Assembly: GCA_017643395.1 (NCBI GenBank) | Contig: JAEPNP010000001.1 | Coordinates: 827,806-891,805, forward strand | Direction of reading: 5' to 3' | DNA: 64,000 nucleotides | Source: Rhodothermales bacterium | Lineage (GTDB): Bacteria; Bacteroidota; Rhodothermia; Rhodothermales; UBA10348 | Part shown: positions 26,638 through 35,782 of the stretch, piece after piece | Layout: the number at the start of each line of letters is the position of its first letter | Position numbering within the stretch: position 1 is the first letter of the stretch | The notes under the pieces: generated by a model | Seen by the model: the letters and a program-made list of their open reading frames with translations, nothing else | Database searches by the model: none | Told to the model about the DNA's origin: nothing | Program-made: the position numbers and the translations under genes

Positions 26638-29600
26638 GTGCGCAAGACCGGCTCCAAAACTGTCCTCTCAGCCTCGGACCTCACCAACCACCTGGGCTGC
26701 CGCCATCTCACGCAGCTGAACCTGAGCGCCATCCGCGGCGAGCGGGCCAAGCCCACGTATCACAACGACGCGCTGGCACTCCTTCAAGAGCGCGGACGAC
26801 GGTTTGAGGCAGACTATGTTGCGCACATTGAGGCAACGGGCGCCGACGTGCGCAACCTCAACGTCCCGCAGGACCTCCCCCGCGACAAGAAAGAGACCGC
26901 GAGACTGAAAGCGATCGAGCGCACGCTGCAAGCCATGCGGGACGGCGCCGACTTCATTGTCCAGGCTCGCCTGGTCCATGGCGATTGGCTTGGCATCGCC
27001 GACGTGCTGCGCAAAGTCCCCGGCACCAGCGCGCTGGGCGACTGGCACTACGAGCCCATCGACACCAAGCTGGCCTCGGAAACCAAGGGCTCGACGGTTC
27101 TGCAACTCTGCCTGTACGCCGACCTCCTGAAAGAACTGCAGGGACGCATGCCAGAGTTTGTACACGTCGTGCGCCCCGGCGCGGACTTCCAGCTGGAATC
27201 TTTTCGTTTCAACGACTTCGGCGCCTACTACCGATTGGTGAAGCGGCGGCTTCAGGAAACGGTCCAAGCCGCCCCACGCCGCACGTACCCCGAGCCCTGC
27301 GCGAAGTGTGACATCTGCGATTGGTGGAAGCACTGCGACACGAAGCGGCGCGAGGATGACCACCTGTCGCTGGTTGCTGGCGTGACTCGCCTGCACCGTG
27401 TTGAATTGGAGAGCCAGGGCATCACGCAGTTGGAGCCCTGGGCCGAGGCGGCGCACGCCTTGCCCGCGCGGCCGAGCCGTGGGTCACGCGAGGGCTTCGA
27501 GCGCGCACACCTGCAGGCCCGCGCCCAGCTGGAGACCCGGCGGACGGGTGCCATTCACCGCGAGCTCATCGTCCATGAACCCGGTCGTGGATTGGCCATG
27601 CTGCCCGCCCCGGACAAGGGGGACGTATTCTTCGACATCGAGTCCGACAACTTCGTCGAGGGTGGCGGGCTCGAATACCTGTTCGGGCTGTACTACAAGT
27701 CCGACGGAGCCTGGGAGTACCGGCCGATCTGGGCCACGGACCGGGCCGAGGAACGGCGCGCGTTCGAGGAGACCGTGGATTTTCTCATCAAGCGCTTCGA
27801 AGAATATCCAGACGCCCACATCTACCATTTCTCACCCTACGAAAAGGCCACGCTCAGCCGGCTGATGGGACGTCATGGCAGTCGCGAGGACGAGGTCGAC
27901 CAGCTGCTTCGCGGGCTGCGCTTCGTGGACTTGATGGCGGTCACCAAGCAGGGTGTGCGGGCGGGTATCGAGGGATACGGGCTCAAGGAGTTGGAGCCAC
28001 TTGTCGGATTCGAACGGGCGGCCCCGCTGCCGGAAGTCCGCAAGGCGCTCCGGACGGCCGCGTGGGACCTGGAGTTGGGCCGCGACATCGATGACGACGT
28101 GCGCGCAACCATCGAGGCGTACAACCGGGAGGACTGTGCGTCCACGCTGGTGTTGAGAGACTGGCTCGAGGAGCGTCGTGCGGAGCTGGTGGCGGAGGTG
28201 GGTCCGATTGATCGGCCGGAGCCGAATGACGGTACGTCAGAGACCAGCAAGGACCGGGCGGAGGAGGTCGCAGCGGTGTTCGAGGCGCTGGTGGCGGGCG
28301 TGCCTGAAGCCGCGGCCAATCGCAGCGCCGAACAGCAAGCGCGATGGCTCCTCGCGCACATGCTGGAATACCACTGGCGCGAGGACAAGGTCACGTTTTG
28401 GGACAAGTTCCGACTGTCGGACCTCGACGCCGAGTGCCGGGAACGAGACCGGCACGGAGTGGCGGGGCTTGAGTTGCTGGAGACGCTCGAAGTGTCCAGG
28501 CAGGGCATCCCGACCAATCGCTACCGTTACCCCGAGCAGGAGCTGTCGGCCAAGCCGGACAAGGACGTCTGGGTGACGTCGGAGCAGCGTCTGGGGCACG
28601 TGGTGGCCGTGGACATCTCGGAGCGCACCATCGACATCAAGCACACCAGGAAGACCAAGGAGCTGGCGCCGTCGGACGTGTTTCTCTGGGACCTCATCCC
28701 GGCGAAGCGACTACGCGAGACCCTGCTAGAACTCGGAAAGCAGGTGGCGTCGGACGACTTTTCGGGCGATGGGCCCTCCGTGGCCGGGCGCCGGTTGCTG
28801 CTGAATGAACCTCCGCGACTGGAGGACAACTATAGGGGCCCGCTGCGACGCCATGGGGAAGAACTCCTGTCGGCAGCCATCCGTCTTGCCGAGGGGTTGG
28901 ATCACGGCGTGCTGCCCATCCAAGGGCCGCCGGGCACGGGCAAGACCTACATCGGTGCCCACATGATCGCGCACCTGGCGGCGGCCGGTTTTCGCATCGG
29001 CGTCACGGCGGTGAGTCACAAGGTGATCGAGAACATGCTTCTGAACGTGCGTGAGGCGGATGCGGACCGCGAGGTGGCCCACAAGTCTGACGACGTCCCC
29101 GACGATCCCGGCTACCATGAGATCGGGAATGATGACGTGATCGACGCGCTGGCTCACGGAAGGGTGGTCGGCGGGACCGTGTGGCTGTGGGCCCGGCCCG
29201 AGCTGGCTGAGCAGGTGGATTTCCTGTTCGTCGACGAGGCCGGGCAGATGGCTCTGGCCAACACGCTGGTGGCATCCCGAGCGGCCCGCAACCTGGTGCT
29301 GTTGGGTGATCCGCAGCAGTTGGAGCAGCCTCAGCAGGGGTCGCATCCAGAAGGAGCCGACGTAGCGACGCTTGTGCATGTCCTGAACGGCCGCGATACG
29401 ATACCCGACGACCGTGGGCTCTTTCTTGACGAAACCTGGCGTCTGCATCCGGACATCTGCCGGTTCACCTCCGAGATGTACTACCAGGGACGGTTGCGCT
29501 CACGGGAGGATCTGGCGCGGCAGCGCATCAACGGGCCTACCCGGTTTGCCGGGTCCGGCCTGTTCTATGAGCCGGTGGAGCATTTCGGCAATCAGAGCGG

Positions 29601-30051
29601 CTCACCAGAAGAGGTGGCCGCAGTCGCGGCGATTATCGATGAGCTGACGGCGGCGGGCGTGACGTGGACCGACCGACAGGGCGAGGCGCGTGCGCTCACC
29701 ATCGACGACATCCTGGTTGTCGCGCCGTACAACGATCAGGTCGGCGCTTCGGTGCGGGAGCTTCCGGATGGAGCCCGGGTGGGCACCGTGGACAAGTTTC
29801 AGGGTCAGGAAGCGCCGGTTGTGATCTATTCGATGGCGAGTTCGAGTGCGGAGGACGCGCCGAGGGGGATGAGTTTCTTGTACTCGCCGAATCGGCTAAA
29901 CGTGGCGACCAGCAGGGCTAGATGTGTTTGTGTGCTGGTGGCGTCGCCGGCGGTGTTGGAGCCGGAGTGTGTGAGTGTGGAGGCGATGCGGTGGGCTAAT
30001 GGGGTTTGTGCGTTTGGGGAGAGGAGTGGTGTGAGCGAAGTCGATGGGTGA
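26638..30051 (+). CDS. TM0106-type RecB-like nuclease fused to SF1 (DNA2/UPF1-like) helicase
   Basis: I start at GTG 26638 (VRKTGSKTVLSASDLTNHLG); the longer TTG start at 26572 adds 22 unrelated residues. The N-terminal domain is the TM0106 family RecB-like nuclease with cysteines C-x2-C-x2-C-x5-C (CAKCDICDWWKHC), a probable Fe-S or zinc site. Next is an RNase H-like/YprB region beginning DVFFDIESDNFVEGG. The C-terminal half is a superfamily 1 helicase: Walker A IQGPPGTGKTYIG, Walker B LFVDEAGQMALA, motif III-like VLLGDPQQLEQ, and VDKFQGQEAPVVIYSMASS. It probably degrades or unwinds foreign DNA. It lies just before the BREX operon on the same strand, 262 bases away, and may function with it or alone. 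Confidence 0.85.
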   Translation: MRKTGSKTVLSASDLTNHLGCRHLTQLNLSAIRGERAKPTYHNDALALLQERGRRFEADYVAHIEATGADVRNLNVPQDLPRDKKETARLKAIERTLQAMRDGADFIVQARLVHGDWLGIADVLRKVPGTSALGDWHYEPIDTKLASETKGSTVLQLCLYADLLKELQGRMPEFVHVVRPGADFQLESFRFNDFGAYYRLVKRRLQETVQAAPRRTYPEPCAKCDICDWWKHCDTKRREDDHLSLVAGVTRLHRVELESQGITQLEPWAEAAHALPARPSRGSREGFERAHLQARAQLETRRTGAIHRELIVHEPGRGLAMLPAPDKGDVFFDIESDNFVEGGGLEYLFGLYYKSDGAWEYRPIWATDRAEERRAFEETVDFLIKRFEEYPDAHIYHFSPYEKATLSRLMGRHGSREDEVDQLLRGLRFVDLMAVTKQGVRAGIEGYGLKELEPLVGFERAAPLPEVRKALRTAAWDLELGRDIDDDVRATIEAYNREDCASTLVLRDWLEERRAELVAEVGPIDRPEPNDGTSETSKDRAEEVAAVFEALVAGVPEAAANRSAEQQARWLLAHMLEYHWREDKVTFWDKFRLSDLDAECRERDRHGVAGLELLETLEVSRQGIPTNRYRYPEQELSAKPDKDVWVTSEQRLGHVVAVDISERTIDIKHTRKTKELAPSDVFLWDLIPAKRLRETLLELGKQVASDDFSGDGPSVAGRRLLLNEPPRLEDNYRGPLRRHGEELLSAAIRLAEGLDHGVLPIQGPPGTGKTYIGAHMIAHLAAAGFRIGVTAVSHKVIENMLLNVREADADREVAHKSDDVPDDPGYHEIGNDDVIDALAHGRVVGGTVWLWARPELAEQVDFLFVDEAGQMALANTLVASRAARNLVLLGDPQQLEQPQQGSHPEGADVATLVHVLNGRDTIPDDRGLFLDETWRLHPDICRFTSEMYYQGRLRSREDLARQRINGPTRFAGSGLFYEPVEHFGNQSGSPEEVAAVAAIIDELTAAGVTWTDRQGEARALTIDDILVVAPYNDQVGASVRELPDGARVGTVDKFQGQEAPVVIYSMASSSAEDAPRGMSFLYSPNRLNVATSRARCVCVLVASPAVLEPECVSVEAMRWANGVCAFGERSGVSEVDG

Positions 30052-30234
30052 TCCGAATGCGTTTGGAACAGATGCCTACTTTGCGTGCTCTCCCACTAAT
30101 TAACGATTACCAAAGCTGTCAACCCGCCGCCGTGCCGAAACTGATACGACCTTGATCGCAATGAGGAGCTTCTCCGAATACCGCCGGCATGAAGTTTCAC
30201 TTTTACCTGTTCGAAGGTGGGGACAATCTCGATG

Positions 30235-30257
30235 CGAGACACCTTGACCATGTCTCG
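30235..30257. promoter_or_regulatory. Inverted repeat upstream of the BREX operon
   Basis: Perfect 7-bp arms CGAGACA/TGTCTCG separated by nine bases, ending 56 bases before the brxE start. It is the only clear dyad in the 262-base gap that must hold the BREX promoter, so it is a candidate operator. No BrxR-like (WYL) regulator gene is nearby, so the binding protein is unknown. Confidence 0.45.
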
Positions 30258-30313
30258 TGTGACGCGAACTCTGCGGCCTCTGTGTTTCTTCGCCCCTGGA
30301 TCCCGCCAGATCT

Positions 30314-30874
30314 ATGTCAACGATCGATCTTGACCGGCTTCTGAAGCTCCGCCTCGCCGTCGCACGCTTCGGGGAGATGGATAGCGCGCAGTGGTGGAAT
30401 ACCAACGGATTGCTGGGAAGAAAGGGAGCACTGCTGTATGCCCGCGGTCTCCCGCGGACCCACTTCTTCGCCCAAGCGCGAGTTGTGTTCGCCGTCGCCA
30501 CCTCACGCTGTGCGGAGAGATTCTCAGGCGTCGCCAACGCAGTTTCGCTTTGGAGTCTCCCCGCCGAGCTTGAAGACGAGTTCGATGCGCGCTGGGAGAC
30601 GTGGATCGACTCGGGAGATTGGCCGCCCTATTTCGAGGAGCTCCAATCGGTGCCCGGCGATCTCCTAGAGCTGCTGAGGTCCCAGGGCCTGGTGACGGCT
30701 GACCAAATTGGTCGAGTTGAGTCACTTCGTCGCTCGGCCGAGGAACGTGCGGTTCTGGTCTCAGGTGCTGAAGGATTGGATAACGATGCTATTGCGCTCC
30801 TCGCTGCCTCGTTCTCCCGCGGCGAACCCGGGAAGCTGGCGGTCCCATACATCAGGCTTGGGGCGGGCGCATGA
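30314..30874 (+). CDS. brxE: BREX protein BrxE
   Basis: A 186-residue protein that I recognise as BrxE-like from its LDRLLKLRLAVARFGEMD start, AQWWNTNGLLGRKGA, GLPRTHFFAQARVVFAVATSRC and C-terminal SFSRGEPGKLAVPYIRLGAG. BrxE is the marker subunit of type 6 BREX systems; its biochemical role is not established. No catalytic motif is apparent. It is the first gene of the operon and overlaps brxA by four bases (ATGA). Assignment rests on recalled family similarity plus its position directly before brxA, as in type 6 loci. Confidence 0.75.
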   Translation: MSTIDLDRLLKLRLAVARFGEMDSAQWWNTNGLLGRKGALLYARGLPRTHFFAQARVVFAVATSRCAERFSGVANAVSLWSLPAELEDEFDARWETWIDSGDWPPYFEELQSVPGDLLELLRSQGLVTADQIGRVESLRRSAEERAVLVSGAEGLDNDAIALLAASFSRGEPGKLAVPYIRLGAGA

Positions 30875-31650
30875 GTGGTTCGCGGTCTGACGTCGTTTCC
30901 TCCTTCACGGTGATCAAAGGGTCTCTAATTGAGGAAACTTATCACATCTTCCAGAACTGGGATTGCGATCGGTCGAAAGAACACAACCTGGGGCGGGTTC
31001 GAGAGCAAAACCCGATCGGGGCAACCAGCGAAAACTGGTTGCGAGATGTCAACTTTGTAATCAGCCGCCGCTTTGACCCGAATGGCCGGGACCGGAACCT
31101 CGTCGCGATGGCCCAGGCTCGGGTGCCGCTCTCTTTCTGGAAGCCCGCGCTCCTCTGGCACATGACGCGCGATGAGTTTCTCGTTCGCGACTTTTTGGTC
31201 AACTGGCTCTACGCTGAATACGAAGACGGCGCTTTCCGGCTCCGGACCACTGACCTACACGGTTACCTGGTCGCTCTCCACGGACGCGGGCTGACCGACG
31301 CACCGTGGAAGAAGACGACTTTGGAACGAGTGGCTTCGGCACTCCTCCGCATGGCCGTGGACTTTGACTTGATGACGGGCACGACGGCGCGCGAATTCAA
31401 TTCCTATCACCTGCCTGAAGAGAGCTTCCTTTATCTCCTTCACGCGCTTTATGAACAGCACGGCAACGGCCATGACGTCATTCACTCAGAGGACTGGCGG
31501 ATGTACCTGATGAGCGCCGATGACGTGGAGCGTGATGTGTATCGCCTCCACCAGTTCCGCAAGCTGCGATTTGAGAAGGCTGGCACCCTAGTCGAGCTCA
31601 CGCTTCCCTACCAGTCATCGAGCGACTTCGCGGGGGCGATGACGCAATGA
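30871..31650 (+). CDS. brxA: BREX protein BrxA (DUF1819)
   Basis: A 259-residue protein matching the DUF1819/BrxA family in length and context. It has a helical N-terminal part (SFTVIKGSLIEETYHIFQNW) and the characteristic middle segment WHMTRDEFLVRDFLVNWLYAEYEDG, followed by winged-helix-like helices. BrxA is a small, DNA-binding component of type 1, 5 and 6 BREX. It has no enzymatic motif. Overlaps with brxE upstream (4 bases) and brxB downstream (31647-31650) show tight translational coupling. Confidence 0.85.
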   Translation: MSGSRSDVVSSFTVIKGSLIEETYHIFQNWDCDRSKEHNLGRVREQNPIGATSENWLRDVNFVISRRFDPNGRDRNLVAMAQARVPLSFWKPALLWHMTRDEFLVRDFLVNWLYAEYEDGAFRLRTTDLHGYLVALHGRGLTDAPWKKTTLERVASALLRMAVDFDLMTGTTAREFNSYHLPEESFLYLLHALYEQHGNGHDVIHSEDWRMYLMSADDVERDVYRLHQFRKLRFEKAGTLVELTLPYQSSSDFAGAMTQ

Positions 31651-32225
31651 GTGACTGGAAGGACAGATTGACAAAGGGTCTGGAGCCGATTCTGGCGTCG
31701 AAAGACCCGCGCCCAGAGATAAGTGCTTACCACAACATGCCCTACGCCATCTTCCGGTACCCGCCGGAAGCAGAGTTCGCAGTGCGCGGCGAGTGCAGCA
31801 TGCTAAGGACACGACTCGAAGCGGCGGGCAAGCGGGTCACGACCATTTCCCTGGCAGAGTGCCTAAGGACGGCGCTTTCTCGTGGCAACCTCACCACCGA
31901 ACGCATCGCCAAGGCGGAGAAGCAGACCGGCACACACAAGATGATAGACACCTTCCACAAGGTACTGTCTTATCGGCACCCACTGGACGAGCTCGTCACG
32001 GAGGGCATCCCGCCGGACGCGGACCCGTTGAGGGACGTCGTTTTCCTCACTCGGGCTGGCGCACTCTTCCCCTTCTATCGGACGTCATCCCTCCTAGAGC
32101 AGATGAAGGGAAAGGTGAACGTGCCAGCAGTCCTGTTCTACCCGGGCGACCTGGACGGGGCAGCCGGCCTGCGCTTCATGGGCGTGCTGGACGCCGAACA
32201 CAACTACCGGCCAAAGATCTTCTAG
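31647..32225 (+). CDS. brxB: BREX protein BrxB (DUF1788)
   Basis: A 192-residue protein of the DUF1788/BrxB family. It shows YNMPYAIFRYPPEAEF-type start features (HNMPYAIFRYPPEAEFAVR), a Rossmann-like middle (LDELVTEGIPPDADPLRDVVFLTRAGALFPFYRTS) and the very characteristic end PAVLFYPGDLDGAAGLRFMG...NYRPKIF. BrxB is needed for BREX defence and methylation in type 1 systems and is thought to bridge other subunits. It is coupled to brxA by overlap; brxC starts 12 bases downstream. Confidence 0.9.
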   Translation: MSDWKDRLTKGLEPILASKDPRPEISAYHNMPYAIFRYPPEAEFAVRGECSMLRTRLEAAGKRVTTISLAECLRTALSRGNLTTERIAKAEKQTGTHKMIDTFHKVLSYRHPLDELVTEGIPPDADPLRDVVFLTRAGALFPFYRTSSLLEQMKGKVNVPAVLFYPGDLDGAAGLRFMGVLDAEHNYRPKIF

Positions 32226-32237
32226 ACGACCAACCGT

Positions 32238-35200
32238 ATGTCGGACCAACGCATCAGAGAGCTCTTTGCGCTCGATATCGAGCGGCCCATCGAAGAGGTC
32301 ATCAAGGTCGACCAGGATGATGAGCAGATCGTCCACAATGAGATCTCGGAGTATGTCGCGACCGACGCGATTCGCGGATACTACCGGACCATCTTCAAGC
32401 GATACTGGGAGACGCTCAATAATCCCCATGAGGGCATCGGCATTTGGGTTTCCGGATTCTTCGGCTCCGGTAAGTCGAGCTTTGCAAAGATGCTCGGCCT
32501 CGCCCTAGAGAACCGCCAGGTGTTGGGACAGTCGGCCGCGACGCTTTTTGCCGATCGCACGGGCGACAACACGACGAAGGTGTTGCTCTCCCAGATAGCC
32601 GAGCACATCCCATCTGACTCCGTGATCTTTGATGTATCCACCGAGCGGGGCATCAAGAGCGGTAATCAGTCGATCACGGAGATCATGCACCGGCTCTTCC
32701 TGAAGAGTCTGGGCTACGCCGAAGACCTCGACCTGGCCGCCCTCGAAATCACCCTTGAGCAGAAAGGGGAACTGGAGACCTTCAAGGCTGCCTACGAGGG
32801 AGAGTTCGGACAAGGTTGGGACGAAAACAAGGACCTTGTTGCGCTGTCGCTGGGCGAGGCCAGCGCCGTAATGCACAAGCTGTCGCCAACCGTCTATGCC
32901 ACGCCCGACAGCTGGGTGCAGTCCGCGCAGGATCGGAACGACATCACGGCTGGAAAGCTCGCTGAGCAGTGCAAGTCGCTGATGAAGCGACGGCGTCCCG
33001 GTCGGAACCTCGTGTTTGTCGTCGATGAGGTCGGACAGTTCGTATCGCGCGATGTCCAGAAAATGCTGGACCTCCAGGGCGTCGTCCAAAGCCTGGGCCG
33101 CGTTTCTCGCGGCAACGTGTGGCTGATCGTCACCTCTCAGGAAAAGCTGACAGAGCTAGTTAGCGGTCTGGACGACAAGCGCGTCGAGCTTGCTCGGCTG
33201 ATGGACCGATTCCCCCTCCAGGTACACCTCGAGCCATCCGATATCTCGGAGGTCACCAGCAAACGGGTGCTTTCCAAAAACGCGGATGCAGAAGGGACCC
33301 TTCGGAGCCTGTATACCGAGAATAGCGGCCGGCTCACCACACACACGAAGCTATCAGCCGATGTGCAACTCCCGGAGCTCAGCACACAGAGCTTCATGGA
33401 TCTCTATCCCCTGCTTCCCTACCAGATTGACCTCATTATCGAGGTCGTTTCGGGACTACGTATGCAGGGTGGGGCGAGCAAGCACGTAGGCGGAGCGAAT
33501 CGGACGATCATCAAGCTGGCCCAGCAGCTTCTGATTCATGATGCGGTCGGTCTGGCCGACCAACCCGTCGGTAGCCTAGCGCGTGTGGATCAGATCTACG
33601 ATCTGGTCGCAGGGAATATTCCCAGTGAGATACGGGGCAAGATCAGCGCCATCGCGCAGGAGGTCGGACATCCGCTAGCACAACCGGTCGCCAAGTCGAT
33701 CTGCCTCCTTCAGTACGTCCAGAACATCCATCGGACCTCAGAGAACATCGCCGCAACGCTACATCCGACTGTGGACGGCGACTCGCTGCTGACCGAGGTC
33801 AAGCAGGCCCTGGAGAAGCTGGTTGCGGCACACAAAGTCCGCCTGCACGACGGCCAGTTCCGGATCCCTACCCCGACCGAGGACGACTGGGAGGTAACCC
33901 GAGCAGGCATCCAAGCGAATCAGGGCGATATCAATCGGATCCATACCGCTATGGTGTCGGCCCATTGGGAACCGAAACCCGTCTACAATTTGGAGGACGC
34001 GAGGGCATTCAAGGCCGGTCTCACCTTCAACGGCCGCTCCATTACGGAGGACGACATCCGTGTGAACGTAGTCTTCGCCGAAGCTGGCGAGGAATTCTCG
34101 ACGCGTGCGGCGGAGGCCCGCAGCCGAAGCCAGAGCGACCACCAGGAAGTATTCTGGGTAGCTGCCATCGATGACACCATCGAGCGAATGACTCTCGATG
34201 TACATCGCTCCAAAGAGATGTTGGCAAGAAAGGAACGGAGCGCCAGGACCAAAGACGAAACGGCCCTTGTCGGCGAGGAGAAGCAACGCCTTCGGCGCAA
34301 TGAGGCTGAACTCAGGCGACTTACCCGAGACGCGATGCTCGCGGGTACCATCTATTTCCGGGGTAACGATCGCAGCCCCGATCATACCGTTGACACGGTC
34401 ACCAAGGCCGTGAATCGGGTGCTAGGGCAGGTGCTGCCCGACGTCTACAACCGATTCTCCGAGGGAGCTGCTCGGGTTACTGCCAAGGACTTGGATGCGC
34501 TCCTCACCAATGAGAACCTACTGGGTCTCACACCTGTCTTCGCGCAGCTGAAGCTAATCCGCGATGAGAATGGGCAGCCGGTTTTCAACACCGACCAAGC
34601 CCCACTCAAAGTGGTTCTCGACAGGATCGAAAACCGAGCTAGCTACGGCGAGATCACCACCGGGAAGTACCTGATTGATGAGTTCTCCAGGGAGCCCTTT
34701 GGTTGGAGTCTGGACGTGGTTCGGCTGTTTGTCGTGAGCCTAGTCCGGTCTGGTAGCATTCGGGCGACAAGCAAAGGGACGATCATCGATTCCGCGCTTT
34801 CGGTGGAAGCCAAGAGCGCCTTTGGCAGCAACAACCTCTTCCGCGCGTGCTCCTTTCAGAAGAAAGTCAGCGGCACCGACATCAACGACTGGCTGGAATG
34901 CGAGGAAGCGTACAAGGATGTATTCGGCAAACACCTACCAGAGCTTCAGGCCAGTGTGATTGCCAGCAGCATCCGCAAGGCGGTCGGTGACGCCGAAGAG
35001 GAGCTCCACGAAGCACTCAGAATCCTTCTCACCAATGACCTGCCAGGTTCCGAGATTCTGCAGGAGGCGGCGGATCAGATGCGTGCCATCCGTGCAGGAA
35101 CCGAGGATGGAGCGATCACCTCGTTCAATGCGGCGCACAAGGATCTGAAGGAAGCAATGAAGCGCGCTGCCGACCTGCGGCAGGCCCTCACGACGACTGC

Positions 35201-35780
35201 GCTAAGCGACCTAGCCCGTGCTCGGCGTGCGATAAACGACGCGTGGCCATTTCTGGAATCGGAGCCTGACCTCGCGGAGGGCGTGGCGGACCGCGCGGCG
35301 GCGCTGATCGACCGGATGGCCAAGGAGACCTTTTTCCGGGACCTGCCTGCTATCGAGCAGGCGGCGAGCGCGCTACTAGCGGAGTACGGAAACCGTTTCG
35401 CCCAGGCCGATCAGACCCGAGTCACAGCCTATGTCGAGGCGTTGGACCGGCTGCAGGAAATGGATGCCTGGTCAGAGCTAAACGAGGAGCAGAAGAATCG
35501 GATTGAGCAGCCCATAAGATCACGCACCGCCGCGCGTGACAAGCGCAACAACTCGATCCCCTTCCTGCGAGCTGAGATCAGCGCCTGCCCTCAGCATTTC
35601 AAGACAGCCGTCAAGGAGATGATGGAGGTACTTGAGGGCAGCAGATTGGTGACGCTAAATGCGGGCGATTTTTTTGAGGCCCGGATCGAAACGCCTGAGC
35701 AGCTGCACGCATCCCTGAGCGCCATCCAGAAGCGCGTAGAGAAGCTTCTGGGTGAGGGCAAGAAAGTGCTGGTGCAGTAG
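32238..35780 (+). CDS. brxC: BREX ATPase BrxC/PglY
   Basis: A 1180-residue P-loop ATPase, the usual length for BrxC. Walker A is G-F-F-G-S-G-K-S at 73-80, preceded by the family-typical GIGIWVSGFFGSGK context. Walker B is LVFVVDEVGQFVSRD near residue 260. The protein continues with long helical regions, including a Glu/Arg-rich coiled coil around KEMLARKERSARTKDETA, and ends with IQKRVEKLLGEGKKVLVQ. BrxC is an essential cytoplasmic ATPase that assembles with PglX/PglZ and is required for exclusion of phage DNA replication. It is followed by pglX after two bases. Confidence 0.92.
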   Translation: MSDQRIRELFALDIERPIEEVIKVDQDDEQIVHNEISEYVATDAIRGYYRTIFKRYWETLNNPHEGIGIWVSGFFGSGKSSFAKMLGLALENRQVLGQSAATLFADRTGDNTTKVLLSQIAEHIPSDSVIFDVSTERGIKSGNQSITEIMHRLFLKSLGYAEDLDLAALEITLEQKGELETFKAAYEGEFGQGWDENKDLVALSLGEASAVMHKLSPTVYATPDSWVQSAQDRNDITAGKLAEQCKSLMKRRRPGRNLVFVVDEVGQFVSRDVQKMLDLQGVVQSLGRVSRGNVWLIVTSQEKLTELVSGLDDKRVELARLMDRFPLQVHLEPSDISEVTSKRVLSKNADAEGTLRSLYTENSGRLTTHTKLSADVQLPELSTQSFMDLYPLLPYQIDLIIEVVSGLRMQGGASKHVGGANRTIIKLAQQLLIHDAVGLADQPVGSLARVDQIYDLVAGNIPSEIRGKISAIAQEVGHPLAQPVAKSICLLQYVQNIHRTSENIAATLHPTVDGDSLLTEVKQALEKLVAAHKVRLHDGQFRIPTPTEDDWEVTRAGIQANQGDINRIHTAMVSAHWEPKPVYNLEDARAFKAGLTFNGRSITEDDIRVNVVFAEAGEEFSTRAAEARSRSQSDHQEVFWVAAIDDTIERMTLDVHRSKEMLARKERSARTKDETALVGEEKQRLRRNEAELRRLTRDAMLAGTIYFRGNDRSPDHTVDTVTKAVNRVLGQVLPDVYNRFSEGAARVTAKDLDALLTNENLLGLTPVFAQLKLIRDENGQPVFNTDQAPLKVVLDRIENRASYGEITTGKYLIDEFSREPFGWSLDVVRLFVVSLVRSGSIRATSKGTIIDSALSVEAKSAFGSNNLFRACSFQKKVSGTDINDWLECEEAYKDVFGKHLPELQASVIASSIRKAVGDAEEELHEALRILLTNDLPGSEILQEAADQMRAIRAGTEDGAITSFNAAHKDLKEAMKRAADLRQALTTTALSDLARARRAINDAWPFLESEPDLAEGVADRAAALIDRMAKETFFRDLPAIEQAASALLAEYGNRFAQADQTRVTAYVEALDRLQEMDAWSELNEEQKNRIEQPIRSRTAARDKRNNSIPFLRAEISACPQHFKTAVKEMMEVLEGSRLVTLNAGDFFEARIETPEQLHASLSAIQKRVEKLLGEGKKVLVQ

Positions 35781-35782
35781 GA

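Noticed and set aside
30189-30344. A 51-codon open frame (starting MKFHFYLFEGGDNLDARHLD) before brxE
   Set aside because: It overlaps the inverted repeat and the brxE start in another frame, and I see no family or ribosome-binding site to support it, though it looks somewhat protein-like.
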